Part shown: piece after piece, positions 43,795 through 51,742 of the stretch
Layout of the letters: each line of letters starts with the position of its first letter
Numbering within the stretch: the first letter of the stretch is position 1
Assembly (NCBI GenBank): GCA_947254645.1
Contig: CAMYDW010000005.1
Location: 27,237 to 91,236 of the forward strand
DNA: 64,000 bases
Reading direction: 5' to 3'
Source of the DNA: an uncultured Peptococcaceae bacterium
Lineage (GTDB): Bacteria; Bacillota; Peptococcia; Peptococcales; Peptococcaceae
Notes under the pieces: model-generated
What the model was told of the DNA's origin: nothing
What the model saw: the letters and a program-made list of their open reading frames with translations, nothing else
The model's database searches: none
Program-made: the position numbers and the translations under genes

Positions 43795-44652
43795 ATGATA
43801 GAAATCATCGAAAAACTGTCTCTCTATATGGCACAACCTTTTGTGCGATATGCTGTTATTGTAGGGGTGCTTATCGCACTCTGTTCTTCTCTTCTCGGTG
43901 TCACCCTGGTACTTAAACGCTTCTCATTCATTGGAGACGGACTATCTCATGTGGCCTTCGGTGCACTCTCTATTGCAGCGGTTATGCAATTTACAAATAG
44001 TATGCCATTTGTTCTTGTTGTCACTATTGGTTTTGCTATTTTACTGTTACGCAATGGACAAAATGCAAAAATAAAGGGCGATGCCATTATCGCAATGATA
44101 TCAGTAGGCGCCCTTGCCATGGGGTATTTATTGATGAATTTATTTTCATCTTCCCCAAATATCTCTGGCGATGTGTGCAGCACCTTGTTTGGTTCTACCT
44201 CCATTCTCACATTAAAGTTTTCTGAGGTGGTCCTCTGCACGGTGCTATCAATCATTGTTGTCATACTCTTTATTTTGTTCTACAACAAAATATTTGCTGT
44301 CACCTTTGACGAGGATTTTGCACGTGCTACAGGCACCAATGCCTCTGCTTACAACTTGCTGATTGCAGTCATCATCGCAGTCATCATTGTTTTAGCAATG
44401 AACCTTGTTGGCTCATTACTGATTTCAGCACTGGTCATTTTTCCTGCTTTGTCGGCAATGCGTGTCTTTAAAAGCTTTTTGTCTGTGACGATATGCTCTG
44501 CTATTTTTTCTGTGGTTTGTGCCTTTGGCGGACTGATTACTTCTATTTTAGCAGGTACCCCAGTGGGCTCTACTATTGTGGTCGTCGATGCCATAGGCTT
44601 CCTGATTTTTTCCATAATCGGTATAATAATGCGCGGAGGTGTACGTATGTGA
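43795..44652 (+). CDS. znuB: Zinc ABC transporter permease
   Basis: A 285-aa ABC-3 family permease with about 8 membrane segments: LGVTLVLKRFSFIGDGLSHVAFG at the start, VTFDEDFARATG, and NLVGSLLISALVIFPALSAM. Its stop overlaps the next start (ATGTGA). Confidence 0.94.
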   Translation: MIEIIEKLSLYMAQPFVRYAVIVGVLIALCSSLLGVTLVLKRFSFIGDGLSHVAFGALSIAAVMQFTNSMPFVLVVTIGFAILLLRNGQNAKIKGDAIIAMISVGALAMGYLLMNLFSSSPNISGDVCSTLFGSTSILTLKFSEVVLCTVLSIIVVILFILFYNKIFAVTFDEDFARATGTNASAYNLLIAVIIAVIIVLAMNLVGSLLISALVIFPALSAMRVFKSFLSVTICSAIFSVVCAFGGLITSILAGTPVGSTIVVVDAIGFLIFSIIGIIMRGGVRM

Positions 44653-45173
44653 AACCGTTGAAGATACTTTTAATCTTATGTCTCATGACCTGCTTATGCA
44701 TCAATGCAGGCTGTAGCAAAAGGAATACTGTCTCTAAAGAAGCTTCTTCAGCAAATACACAGGCCCCTATTTCCTCTGCTGATATTAGGAAGGATATCGA
44801 AGCCGAACAAGAAAAAAAAGCAGCACAAGCAGATCAGACGGTTGATATTGATCTGACAGTACAAAGCACCACCATGGTCTTCGCAGAGGTCTCCAATATG
44901 ACCATGAAGCCGAAAGAATATGCAGGTAAAACAATAAAAATAAATGGTAGGTTTACGATTTTTTCAAATGAAGGAAAAAACTATTTTGTGGTCATCGTCA
45001 AGGATGCGCCTGGCTGTTGTCAGCAAGGCATTGCCTTTATCCTTGAAAGCGGAAGCCAAAATTCTGCTGATTATCCTGCTCCTGATTCTGACATCACGGT
45101 TATTGGTACCTTGTCTACTGAAGCCAATGGTGCAGCAACTTACTGTCAAATGATAAATGCAAAAATTGTATAA
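44649..45173 (+). CDS. Lipoprotein with OB-like domain, last gene of the zinc operon
   Basis: A 174-aa lipoprotein (lipobox LCINAGCSK). After an Ala/Glu/Gln-rich linker comes a ~100-residue domain: MKPKEYAGKTIKINGRFTIF, VVIVKDAPGCCQQGIAFILE, DSDITVIGTLSTEANGAATY. The shape resembles small OB-fold lipoproteins, and the CCQQ motif may bind metal. The GTG at 44649 overlaps znuB, with GGAGGT upstream. It probably assists zinc capture, but this is inferred from position only. Confidence 0.75.
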   Translation: MKPLKILLILCLMTCLCINAGCSKRNTVSKEASSANTQAPISSADIRKDIEAEQEKKAAQADQTVDIDLTVQSTTMVFAEVSNMTMKPKEYAGKTIKINGRFTIFSNEGKNYFVVIVKDAPGCCQQGIAFILESGSQNSADYPAPDSDITVIGTLSTEANGAATYCQMINAKIV

Positions 45174-45226
45174 AAAAAGCTACTGCATGTCATGGGATAT
45201 TCCCAGATCATGCAGTAGCTTTTTTA
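45172..45226. terminator. Bidirectional terminator
   Basis: AAAGCTACTGCATG pairs with CATGCAGTAGCTTT around an internal GGGATATTCCC, with A and T tracts outside; it serves the zinc operon and the minus-strand gene ending at 45224. Confidence 0.85.
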
Positions 45227-45832
45227 TGCTTTTATGATTTCGTAGCTGCCATCTTGATAGTCGATAAAATCGAAGGTACTATTTTCGAAAACCCCCTTCA
45301 CAAATGCTGCGCGCAAGATATAGTAGGTTGTGCCATCAGCCCCTATTTCTGTCCAACGCATACCATGTATATCCGCTGTACGTTTCCAACGATATCTTTT
45401 CTCATCTTGTTCAAGGGGTTGGTTTACCCGATCACAAGGCATCCCATCTAAAAGGATTTCATCTAATGCCCGAAAGGCTTCTGTGGCATTATTACATGGT
45501 TTTAATTGATTTTCTCTGCCAAATTCGTAAGCCAAGTTTTCAAGAATCACTAAACGCGCTGACGATTCATTGAGTATTTCTTTTACCAATCGTGCATATC
45601 TTGATTCTGCATCAATGATACGCGCTTGTAGCCACGCATGGATGTTTCCTTGATCAATGATATTTTCAAGAGGGGTCTCATCCGTATTGACACATTCATT
45701 GATCAGTTCACCAGAAGCAACGACCTGCCAGCCTTCTCTTCGAGCGCCATCGGCGAGTGCTTTGGTTAAACGCTCCTGCATAATAATTTTATGATACAAC
45801 CAAAAATGAATTGGTGCTAAAAATGCGCTCAT
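45224..45832 (-). CDS. Conserved-looking protein of unknown function
   Basis: A 202-aa soluble protein: MSAFLAPIHFWLYHKIIMQE at the start, a helical middle with ARLVILENLAYEFGREN, and a C-terminal part with WKRTADIHGMRWTEIGADGTTYYILRAAFVKGVFENS. AAGGAGG is well placed. No family is recognised. The Trp/Arg/His-rich C-terminal region looks like a ligand-binding domain. It lies between the zinc operon and hcp and seems to be transcribed alone or by reading through from hcp. Confidence 0.6.
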   Translation of the reverse strand: MSAFLAPIHFWLYHKIIMQERLTKALADGARREGWQVVASGELINECVNTDETPLENIIDQGNIHAWLQARIIDAESRYARLVKEILNESSARLVILENLAYEFGRENQLKPCNNATEAFRALDEILLDGMPCDRVNQPLEQDEKRYRWKRTADIHGMRWTEIGADGTTYYILRAAFVKGVFENSTFDFIDYQDGSYEIIKA

Positions 45833-45935
45833 CTTATTTCCTCCTTAGCAGCGCTCCTAAAAAGCGCTCTATTTGATAAAAAAGCATGCATGAAAGATGC
45901 AGATTCATGCGTGCTCAAGCATGGTTTTATTGTTT

Positions 45936-47582
45936 TTAATAGTTCAAGCCAAAAAGTGCCAAGTCATCTTCCACTTCACCAATACCAGCAATACCAAAGT
46001 TTTCAATTAGTACATTTGCCACATTAGGAGATAAAAATGCTGGCAAGGTTGGTCCTAGATGAATGTTCTTTACACCCAATGCCAAAAGCGCCAACAAAAC
46101 AATTACTGCTTTTTGTTCATACCAAGCAATGTTATACACAATTGGCAATTCATTGACATCCGCCAAGCCAAAAACTTCTTTTAACTTCAATGCAATCAAC
46201 GCCAAGGAATAAGAGTCATTGCATTGGCCAGCATCAAGCACACGTGGAATACCACCAATATCGCCCAATGGCAATTTATTGTATTTGTATTTTGCACAGC
46301 CTGCTGTCAAAACAATGGTATCATTAGGTAATTTTTTTGCAAATTCAGTATAGTAATCTCTGGATTTTGCACGACCATCACAGCCAGCCATGACGATAAA
46401 GCGCTTCACCGCACCGCTCTTTACTGCATCAACCACGGTATCAGCAAGAGCAAATACTTGTTCATGAGCGAAACCACCAACAATTTCCCCTGTTTCAATT
46501 TCTTGAGGTGGTTCACAGGTTTTTGCCAATTCGATGATTTCAGAGAAATCTTTCACTTCACCAATTGCGCCTGGTATGTGCTTGCATCCCGGGAAGCCAG
46601 AAGCCCCAGTGGTGAAAATTTTATCCTTGTAGCTTTCTGCTGGAGGGACAATGCAGTTGGTAGTCATTAAAATAGGACCGTTAAATGTTGCAAATTCTTC
46701 CTTTTGCTTCCACCAAGCATTGCCATAATTTCCTGCAAAATGTTCATATTCTTTGAATTTTGGATAATAATGACCTGCCAACATTTCAGAATGGGTATAA
46801 ACATCTACCCCAGTACCCTTGGTTTGTTCAAGAAGCATTTCAAGATCGCGTAAGTCATGGCCAGAGATTAAGATACCAGGATTGTTTCGAACGCCGATAT
46901 TGACTTTTGTTATTTCAGGATTGCCATAAGCACTTGTATTGGCCTCGTCTAAAGCAGCCATGCCTTTTACACCAAAGTTACCTGTTTCAAGGGTTAAAGC
47001 GATATAGTCTTCTACTGACATGGTATCATCCAATAGCTTCGCCAAAGTTTCTTGCATGAAGATGTCTACCTCAGGGGCATCCTTTAACAATACATTGGCA
47101 TGTTTAGAATAAGCTGAAAGTCCTTTTAAGCCGTAAGTAATAAGTTCTCTTAAGCTTCTAATATCTTCATTTTCTGTTGCCAATACCCCAACTTCAGGCG
47201 CCACTGCTTTCGCATCGTACTCACTAGGAGTGCCATACCAAAGTGCCGCTTCTGGCAATCCATCTTTATTAGAAAGGGTTGCCAACAATTCTTCTTTCAC
47301 TTTTAAGGTATCTGTTACACGACCTGCTAGTGATTCTTTATCAAAATTTGCATTTGTAATAGTGGTAAATAAATTCAAAGTGACTAAATGATTAACATCA
47401 ACGCCCACTTCTTTTCCCTCTGCACGTAAAGCAGTTGTCACTGCTGAAAGGCCTTTGGTCACATAAACCAATAAATCTTGAATAGCAGCCACCTCAGGCT
47501 TTTTACCACAAACGCCACTCATTGTACAGCCAGTACCCTTTGCGGTTTCTTGGCATTGGTAACAAAACATTTTATTATTCAT
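45936..47582 (-). CDS. hcp: Hydroxylamine reductase (hybrid-cluster protein), class I
   Basis: A 548-aa hybrid-cluster protein. The N-terminal cysteines follow C-X2-C-X8-C-X5-C ([21 protein letters not shown]), the spacing of strict anaerobes. Hybrid-cluster ligands lie in [58 protein letters not shown] and AGQCNDSYS. It reduces hydroxylamine and probably NO, protecting from nitrosative stress. GGAGGA lies 6 nt before the ATG at 47582. A CRP/FNR regulator gene is directly upstream. Confidence 0.96.
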   Translation of the reverse strand: MNNKMFCYQCQETAKGTGCTMSGVCGKKPEVAAIQDLLVYVTKGLSAVTTALRAEGKEVGVDVNHLVTLNLFTTITNANFDKESLAGRVTDTLKVKEELLATLSNKDGLPEAALWYGTPSEYDAKAVAPEVGVLATENEDIRSLRELITYGLKGLSAYSKHANVLLKDAPEVDIFMQETLAKLLDDTMSVEDYIALTLETGNFGVKGMAALDEANTSAYGNPEITKVNIGVRNNPGILISGHDLRDLEMLLEQTKGTGVDVYTHSEMLAGHYYPKFKEYEHFAGNYGNAWWKQKEEFATFNGPILMTTNCIVPPAESYKDKIFTTGASGFPGCKHIPGAIGEVKDFSEIIELAKTCEPPQEIETGEIVGGFAHEQVFALADTVVDAVKSGAVKRFIVMAGCDGRAKSRDYYTEFAKKLPNDTIVLTAGCAKYKYNKLPLGDIGGIPRVLDAGQCNDSYSLALIALKLKEVFGLADVNELPIVYNIAWYEQKAVIVLLALLALGVKNIHLGPTLPAFLSPNVANVLIENFGIAGIGEVEDDLALFGLNY

Positions 47583-47646
47583 AATGATTCCTCCATATCC
47601 TCGTAGAGATGTATGATTGTGCGATATTGCTCTTGTCTTTGTATAT

Positions 47647-47652
47647 AATATA
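47647..47652 (-). promoter_or_regulatory. Predicted -10 element of hcp
   Basis: TATATT on the minus strand; a start near 47640 would put the upstream dyad centre at -41.5. There is no good -35 hexamer, as expected for an activated promoter. Confidence 0.6.
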
Positions 47653-47664
47653 CCTCGAAAAGCA

Positions 47665-47698
47665 AATTCCTCCTGTAACAATTGTTACAGGAGGAATT
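47665..47698. promoter_or_regulatory. 34-bp perfect palindrome: CRP/FNR-type operator upstream of hcp
   Basis: A perfect inverted repeat centred at 47681.5, with the core TGTAACAATTGTTACA and arms extending through CCTCC/GGAGG to AATT. It lies between the CRP/FNR gene (stop 47711) and hcp (start 47582). Its core matches the TAAC-N4-GTTA dyad found before both arylsulfotransferase genes. On the plus strand it is followed by seven Ts, so it may double as a transcription terminator. Confidence 0.75.
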
Positions 47699-47710
47699 TT
47701 TTTATAAATT

Positions 47711-48385
47711 TTACAGTAATGCTTCTAATTCAAGAAAATCTACAACAAAAATTTTTTGTCCCTCAATTTTAAGGAGGCCATCCTTTTTCATTTTCATTAA
47801 CTCTCTTGAAAGGGATGGCCGTGCGACACTTAAAAAGTCTGCCATGCTTTCTCGGGACATGGACAAAGGTTTTTCAGGTTTTTCCTCGCAAAAGGTAATC
47901 AACATCCGTGCAATTTTTTGCCGTAAAGAGGTACTAGACATAATTTGTAAGCGCTGATTCAAAAAATAAGCTTTTTCTGCAAAAATAAACACCATGTTAT
48001 CGGTCATTTTTTTATGAGAAAGACATTCATTGGCACATGAATGCAATACAAAGTCTTTAGGAATCTTTAAGACCGTCGTTTCCATTTCTGCTTGAGCAAA
48101 ATAATCATACCGATTTTTTTCCAAATACAACAGCACTTCACCGAACAAATCGCCAGGTCTTTGAAAGGTGGTTAGAATATTTCTTCTACCATCAATAAAG
48201 TCTTTTCCAATCACAACTTTCCCTTCAATCAACATCATCAAATATTCTGGCAAATCATCTTGGCGAAAAATTTGTTCATTTTTTTGATAAGTCACCACTT
48301 GAGAGCGAGCACAGCCCAAACAAGATTGAATTTCATCTACTGTCATCCCACGAAAAAGAATACTTTGTTTTATTTTTTCTATCAT
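47711..48385 (-). CDS. CRP/FNR-family regulator, probable HcpR-like activator of hcp
   Basis: A 224-aa regulator. It has a cyclic-nucleotide-binding-like domain (ILFRGMTVDEIQSCLGCARSQV, LPEYLMMLIEGKVVIGK, PGDLFGEVLLY) and a C-terminal winged helix (MADFLSVARPSLSRELMKMKKDGLLKIEG). CLGCAR at residues 23-28 and CANEC in the dimer helix could bind an Fe-S cluster or heme, but only as a guess. It sits immediately upstream of hcp and probably activates it through the palindrome between them. Confidence 0.88.
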   Translation of the reverse strand: MIEKIKQSILFRGMTVDEIQSCLGCARSQVVTYQKNEQIFRQDDLPEYLMMLIEGKVVIGKDFIDGRRNILTTFQRPGDLFGEVLLYLEKNRYDYFAQAEMETTVLKIPKDFVLHSCANECLSHKKMTDNMVFIFAEKAYFLNQRLQIMSSTSLRQKIARMLITFCEEKPEKPLSMSRESMADFLSVARPSLSRELMKMKKDGLLKIEGQKIFVVDFLELEALL

Positions 48386-48639
48386 ATTGTCTCTACCTAT
48401 CCCATATGAAGCCGTTATTTTTTAACCTTATTGTATCACTTTAAATCAAAAAGTAGCAAATCTGATCCCTCAAACAACCACTCATTTATTTTTAGTAAAT
48501 GACTTCAATTTCCTCTTGAAAGGCTGCAATAAAATTGGTATTATAAGTTAGTCAAAATTAACTATTTGTATTTTATATTTATTGCCATCAATGTCTTCTG
48601 TAAAGAAGGAATTGATATATATATACAACCTCATAAAGG
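48386..48639. other. Intergenic region upstream of the hcp regulator
   Basis: A possible promoter for the regulator is TTGCTA-18-TACAAT on the minus strand, with TACAAT about 45 nt before its start codon. Otherwise AT-rich, with nothing recognised. Confidence 0.45.
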
Positions 48640-48676
48640 AAAAACACCTCTATGCGGCCACATAGAGGTGTTTTTC
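48640..48676. terminator. Terminator after the P1B ATPase gene
   Basis: AAAAACACCTCTATG CGGC CACATAGAGGTGTTTTT hairpin with T-tract on the minus strand as well as on the plus strand. Confidence 0.85.
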
Positions 48677-48692
48677 TTTTATGCAAGTAAGA

Positions 48693-50798
48693 TTAGCTTA
48701 TCGTATTTTCTTCTCTATAAGACAGCGGTAAAAGCGGTCTTGTTGATCTGCCACTCATCACTGCCGTTGAGATATTATGAAGTACTGCTGTTGTTTCAAC
48801 AGGAAGCGCTCCCATTGCACCAAATACCAACAGTCCAGTATTAATTCCGACAATATAACCAAAGTTAGAAGAAATGCGTTTCATTAAACGTTGACTAAGC
48901 ATTCGTGCTGTACACAAAGCCCTTAAGTCACCACTCAATAGAACAACATCTGCCACTTCGCGTGCAATATCAGAAGAATCTCGTAGAGCAACAGATACAT
49001 CTGCTTGTGCCAAAGCGGGTGAGTCATTCACGCCGTCACCAACCATGATCACACGATGCCCAGCATCTTGCCATTTTTTTACTTCATTGGATTTTGTCTC
49101 CGGAAGTACCTGTGCCGCATAATGATTAATCCCAAGCTCTTCACATATCGACTTAGCAATATGCTCACCATCACCAGTCAGCATCACAATATTTTTAATG
49201 CCAAGCGTACGTAAATGCTCAATCACTTCTTTGGCTTCAGGTCTTGGTGGGTCTTGAATGCAGATAACACCTTCAAGTTGGCCATCTACGCCAAGATAAA
49301 CACAAGAGAAACCTGCTTGATGACGCTCGATTTCAGCCTCTTGTTCTGCTGTAATTATCACTTTTTCGTCTTCCACAATAAAGTGACGGCTTCCGATTAC
49401 CACACGCTTGCCATCAAGCTTAGAAACAATACCGTGTGCAACAATATATTCTACTTCAGCATGATCCTCTTTGTGTAACAAGCCTTCCTTTTCAGCTTGA
49501 CGCACAATCGCACGTGCTAGACTATGAGGAAAATGTTCTTCTAAACAAGCAGCCAGACGCAATACATCATCGTGCGCCATCGCGCCTAAAGGCAATACTT
49601 TTTTGACAACAGGTTCACTCATTGTCAGGGTGCCTGTTTTATCAAAAATAATAGTATCTGCTTCAGCAAGGGCTTCCATATACTTACCGCCCTTAATCAT
49701 GATATGCTTTTTGCTTGCTTCACTCATGGCTGAGATCACTGCAATCGGTGTGGCAAGTTTAATCGCACAAGAATAGTCAACGGTCAATGCCGAGAGTGCT
49801 TTATGGCCGTTTCTTGTCAATAACAAGACCAAGCCTGCAAATAAGAAATTGTATGGAACAATCTTTTCTGCCAAAGCTTCCGCTTTTGCAGCGACTGCTG
49901 CTTTGGCATTTTCATTTTCTTCTAATAATGAAAGAATTGAATGAATTCTACTATCATTTGGAAGGGCTCTCACTTCTACCACAATATGTCCTTCTTCAAT
50001 CACAGTTCCTGCAAAAACAGAATCTCCTATTGATTTAAGAATTGGAACACTTTCACCTGTCATACTAGACTGATTGACACCAGCTTCTCCTTCAATCACT
50101 TCTCCATCCACAGGAATCATGGAGCCAGAGCGTACAATGACTTGATCACCAATTTCAATCTGACTCAAGGATTTTTGGACCTCAACATCATTTACACGCA
50201 CCCATACAGCATCCACATTAAAAATTAAGGATGTGCTTAGGGCATTGCGTGTTCGTTGACGCGCATAATCCTCTAGAATTTCAGAAATGCCTAACAAGAA
50301 CATGATACTGCCAGCACTTTTAAAATGACCAAAACCTACAGAGACACCAACAGCGGCGCCATCAAGCACATCCACATTGATATTGCCACGCCCTAAAGCC
50401 GCGAGGCCCTTTGCCACATAACGTCCCGCACAGTAAATCGTCCAAGCAGTAGACAGTGGATTCGGCAAGATATACCGTGTAAACAAGCGTACACCAACTG
50501 CACTTGTCAATAAAGTTTTAAAATCATGATCGATTTTATATTTTAAATCTCTTTCATGAGGTGACACAACTGGTAAATCAGCTAAAGAAACTTTAGAAAC
50601 TGCTTCAATAATAGATTCAGCATTCCCATGATGCTTAATCAGTATGCTTCCTGAGTAAGCATTCACTTCGACAGATTTTATATCCGTTAATTTGCTAATA
50701 AAACGTTGTAAAGCATGGGATTGTTCTTCTGTAATACTATACCGAGGAGCACGTAAACGAAGATATCCAGGTGCTTCACATGCAACGACGATTTTCAT
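48693..50798 (-). CDS. P1B-type heavy-metal ATPase (CtpC-like)
   Basis: A 701-aa P-type ATPase. An N-terminal ferredoxin-like domain (~1-75) without CxxC is followed by membrane segments, the actuator motif MTGESVPI, phosphorylation motif FDKTGTLTMSEP, the P1B-specific HP in EEHFPHSLARAI, and VGDGVNDSPALAQAD. The membrane metal site normally reads CPC; here it is DYSCAIKLATP, so one Cys and no CP pair. Metal specificity is therefore unusual; Mn or Zn export as in CtpC-like enzymes is possible. It is the last gene of an operon with a DUF1490/PacL-like protein and a micropeptide. Confidence 0.88.
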   Translation of the reverse strand: MKIVVACEAPGYLRLRAPRYSITEEQSHALQRFISKLTDIKSVEVNAYSGSILIKHHGNAESIIEAVSKVSLADLPVVSPHERDLKYKIDHDFKTLLTSAVGVRLFTRYILPNPLSTAWTIYCAGRYVAKGLAALGRGNINVDVLDGAAVGVSVGFGHFKSAGSIMFLLGISEILEDYARQRTRNALSTSLIFNVDAVWVRVNDVEVQKSLSQIEIGDQVIVRSGSMIPVDGEVIEGEAGVNQSSMTGESVPILKSIGDSVFAGTVIEEGHIVVEVRALPNDSRIHSILSLLEENENAKAAVAAKAEALAEKIVPYNFLFAGLVLLLTRNGHKALSALTVDYSCAIKLATPIAVISAMSEASKKHIMIKGGKYMEALAEADTIIFDKTGTLTMSEPVVKKVLPLGAMAHDDVLRLAACLEEHFPHSLARAIVRQAEKEGLLHKEDHAEVEYIVAHGIVSKLDGKRVVIGSRHFIVEDEKVIITAEQEAEIERHQAGFSCVYLGVDGQLEGVICIQDPPRPEAKEVIEHLRTLGIKNIVMLTGDGEHIAKSICEELGINHYAAQVLPETKSNEVKKWQDAGHRVIMVGDGVNDSPALAQADVSVALRDSSDIAREVADVVLLSGDLRALCTARMLSQRLMKRISSNFGYIVGINTGLLVFGAMGALPVETTAVLHNISTAVMSGRSTRPLLPLSYREENTIS

Positions 50799-50811
50799 CA
50801 GTCATCGCCCC

Positions 50812-51042
50812 TTATTCTGCTTTTTCTTCTGCATCTTGCTTTGCAATAATGTCTTGAGCATCTTCTTTCATGACTTCTAATTTATAAATTGCATCTTGTT
50901 GCAACTTCATGGTAGATGCCATCCCTTTTACAGCTGCGTCACGTACAGATTTACTTTTTAAAAATTTTTTTCCAAGAATAGTCAAAGCAACTCCTGCACC
51001 TACACAAACCCAATGATTTTCACAATATTCTCTCAAAACCAT
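50812..51042 (-). CDS. PacL/DUF1490-like membrane-associated protein
   Basis: A 76-aa protein with one membrane segment (HWVCVGAGVALTILGKKFL) and a charged helix SVRDAAVKGMASTMKLQQDA ... DIIAKQDAEEKAE. The pattern, TM then (L/V)R(E/D)AAVxxxAxxxxxxxxA and an acidic end, matches the mycobacterial DUF1490 proteins (PacL1, Rv3269) that sit beside and stabilise the zinc ATPase CtpC. It lacks the metal-binding DHDH tail of PacL1. It is directly upstream of the ATPase gene (13 nt). AAAGGA precedes the ATG at 51042. Confidence 0.75.
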   Translation of the reverse strand: MVLREYCENHWVCVGAGVALTILGKKFLKSKSVRDAAVKGMASTMKLQQDAIYKLEVMKEDAQDIIAKQDAEEKAE

Positions 51043-51099
51043 AATCAATCATCCTTTCGATATAGAAATTTTAAACAGATTCAGATACATATAAGGGAA

Positions 51100-51180
51100 T
51101 TATTGATGATCATAGCCCGTCAACATAACCATCACCATACAAAAGATAGATGCCCATGCCCAAAATTTGTGCTGTTTCAT
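51100..51180 (-). CDS. 26-residue membrane micropeptide (DUF6219-like)
   Basis: An ATG at 51180 with a strong GGGAGGGGG site opens the frame MKQHKFWAWASIFCMVMVML (residues 1-20) ending TGYDHQ. I recognise the MKxHKxWAWxS...MxxYTGYxHK pattern of tiny Bacillota proteins called DUF6219. It forms a single membrane helix with basic N-terminus and His-containing C-terminus. It is the first gene in the P1B-ATPase operon, preceded by a promoter and a dyad. It may be a regulatory subunit of the ATPase. Confidence 0.75.
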   Translation of the reverse strand: MKQHKFWAWASIFCMVMVMLTGYDHQ

Positions 51181-51196
51181 CAGTTTACCCCCTCCC

Positions 51197-51236
51197 TTGT
51201 AGTGTTAAAACTACAAAATATCTATTTCATATTATA
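51197..51236 (-). promoter_or_regulatory. Promoter and operator of the micropeptide-PacL-ATPase operon
   Basis: A TATAAT box on the minus strand (51231-51236) is followed about 15 nt downstream by the 20-bp dyad TTGTAGTGTTAAAACTACAA (51197-51216; 9 of 10 positions pair), which ends next to the ribosome-binding site. Placement between start point and start codon suits a repressor such as a metal sensor. Confidence 0.6.
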
Positions 51237-51338
51237 ACAAATTTTAGAAGAAAAGAAAACTAAAATATAATAAATATAGGTATTTTTATTATTGACCAGT
51301 TAATTTAAAAATCATATCATTGAATCATTTTTTGAAAC

Positions 51339-51368
51339 TTGCATTTATACAAGTACTAATGTTATAAT
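51339..51368 (+). promoter_or_regulatory. Promoter of the SRP RNA gene
   Basis: TTGCAT (51339-51344), 18-nt spacer, TATAAT (51363-51368), about 20 nt before the RNA. Confidence 0.7.
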
Positions 51369-51386
51369 TATTTAGTCGTACTAAAT

Positions 51387-51612
51387 GGGGAGATAGCGGT
51401 GCCCTGTAACCTGCAACCCGCTACAGCAGGATTGATGTCGACCTGAGGGATATGATTTTGAGGTCTTGGCCTTATTAAGTAGTGTTGACAGTTGGGTCCT
51501 GTGCAATGCACACCTGTGAACCGTGTCAGGTCCGGAAGGAAGCAGCACTAAACAGACCCGTGTATGTGCCACAGGGGCGCCTGACTCGAGCTGGCTGGTA
51601 AGTTACCGCTTA
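51387..51612 (+). ncRNA. ffs: Signal recognition particle RNA, large Bacillus type
   Basis: The conserved helix 8 signature GTCAGGTCCGGAAGGAAGCA at about 51526-51545 is diagnostic of SRP RNA. The flanks GTGCCCTGTAACCTGCAACCC near the 5' end and GGGGCGCCTGACTCGAG near the 3' end belong to the Alu-like domain and helix 5. GCGGT near 51396 pairs with ACCGC at 51605-51609. The length (~225 nt) is that of the large Firmicutes form. It binds Ffh. Ends are approximate. Confidence 0.95.
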
Positions 51613-51656
51613 GGAAAATATTTCGAAGGTCGATGTACGACTTCTATAGACCATTA

Positions 51657-51685
51657 AAAGCGAACGGTGATTGTTCGCTTTTTTA
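51657..51685 (+). terminator. SRP RNA terminator
   Basis: AAGCGAAC GGTGATT GTTCGCTT followed by five Ts. Confidence 0.85.
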
Positions 51686-51701
51686 TTTTGAAAAACTTTA
51701 T

Positions 51702-51738
51702 AAAAAAAAGATGATTGCTCAGGCAACCATCTTTTTTT
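51702..51738 (-). terminator. Terminator after the first DASS transporter gene
   Basis: AAAGATGGTTGCC TGA GCAATCATCTTT hairpin with T-tract on the minus strand, next to the stop at 51743. Confidence 0.85.
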
Positions 51739-51742
51739 ATTT

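Noticed and set aside
51381..51572. Minus-strand open frame of 63 codons
   Set aside because: It lies within the SRP RNA gene and is an accidental frame.
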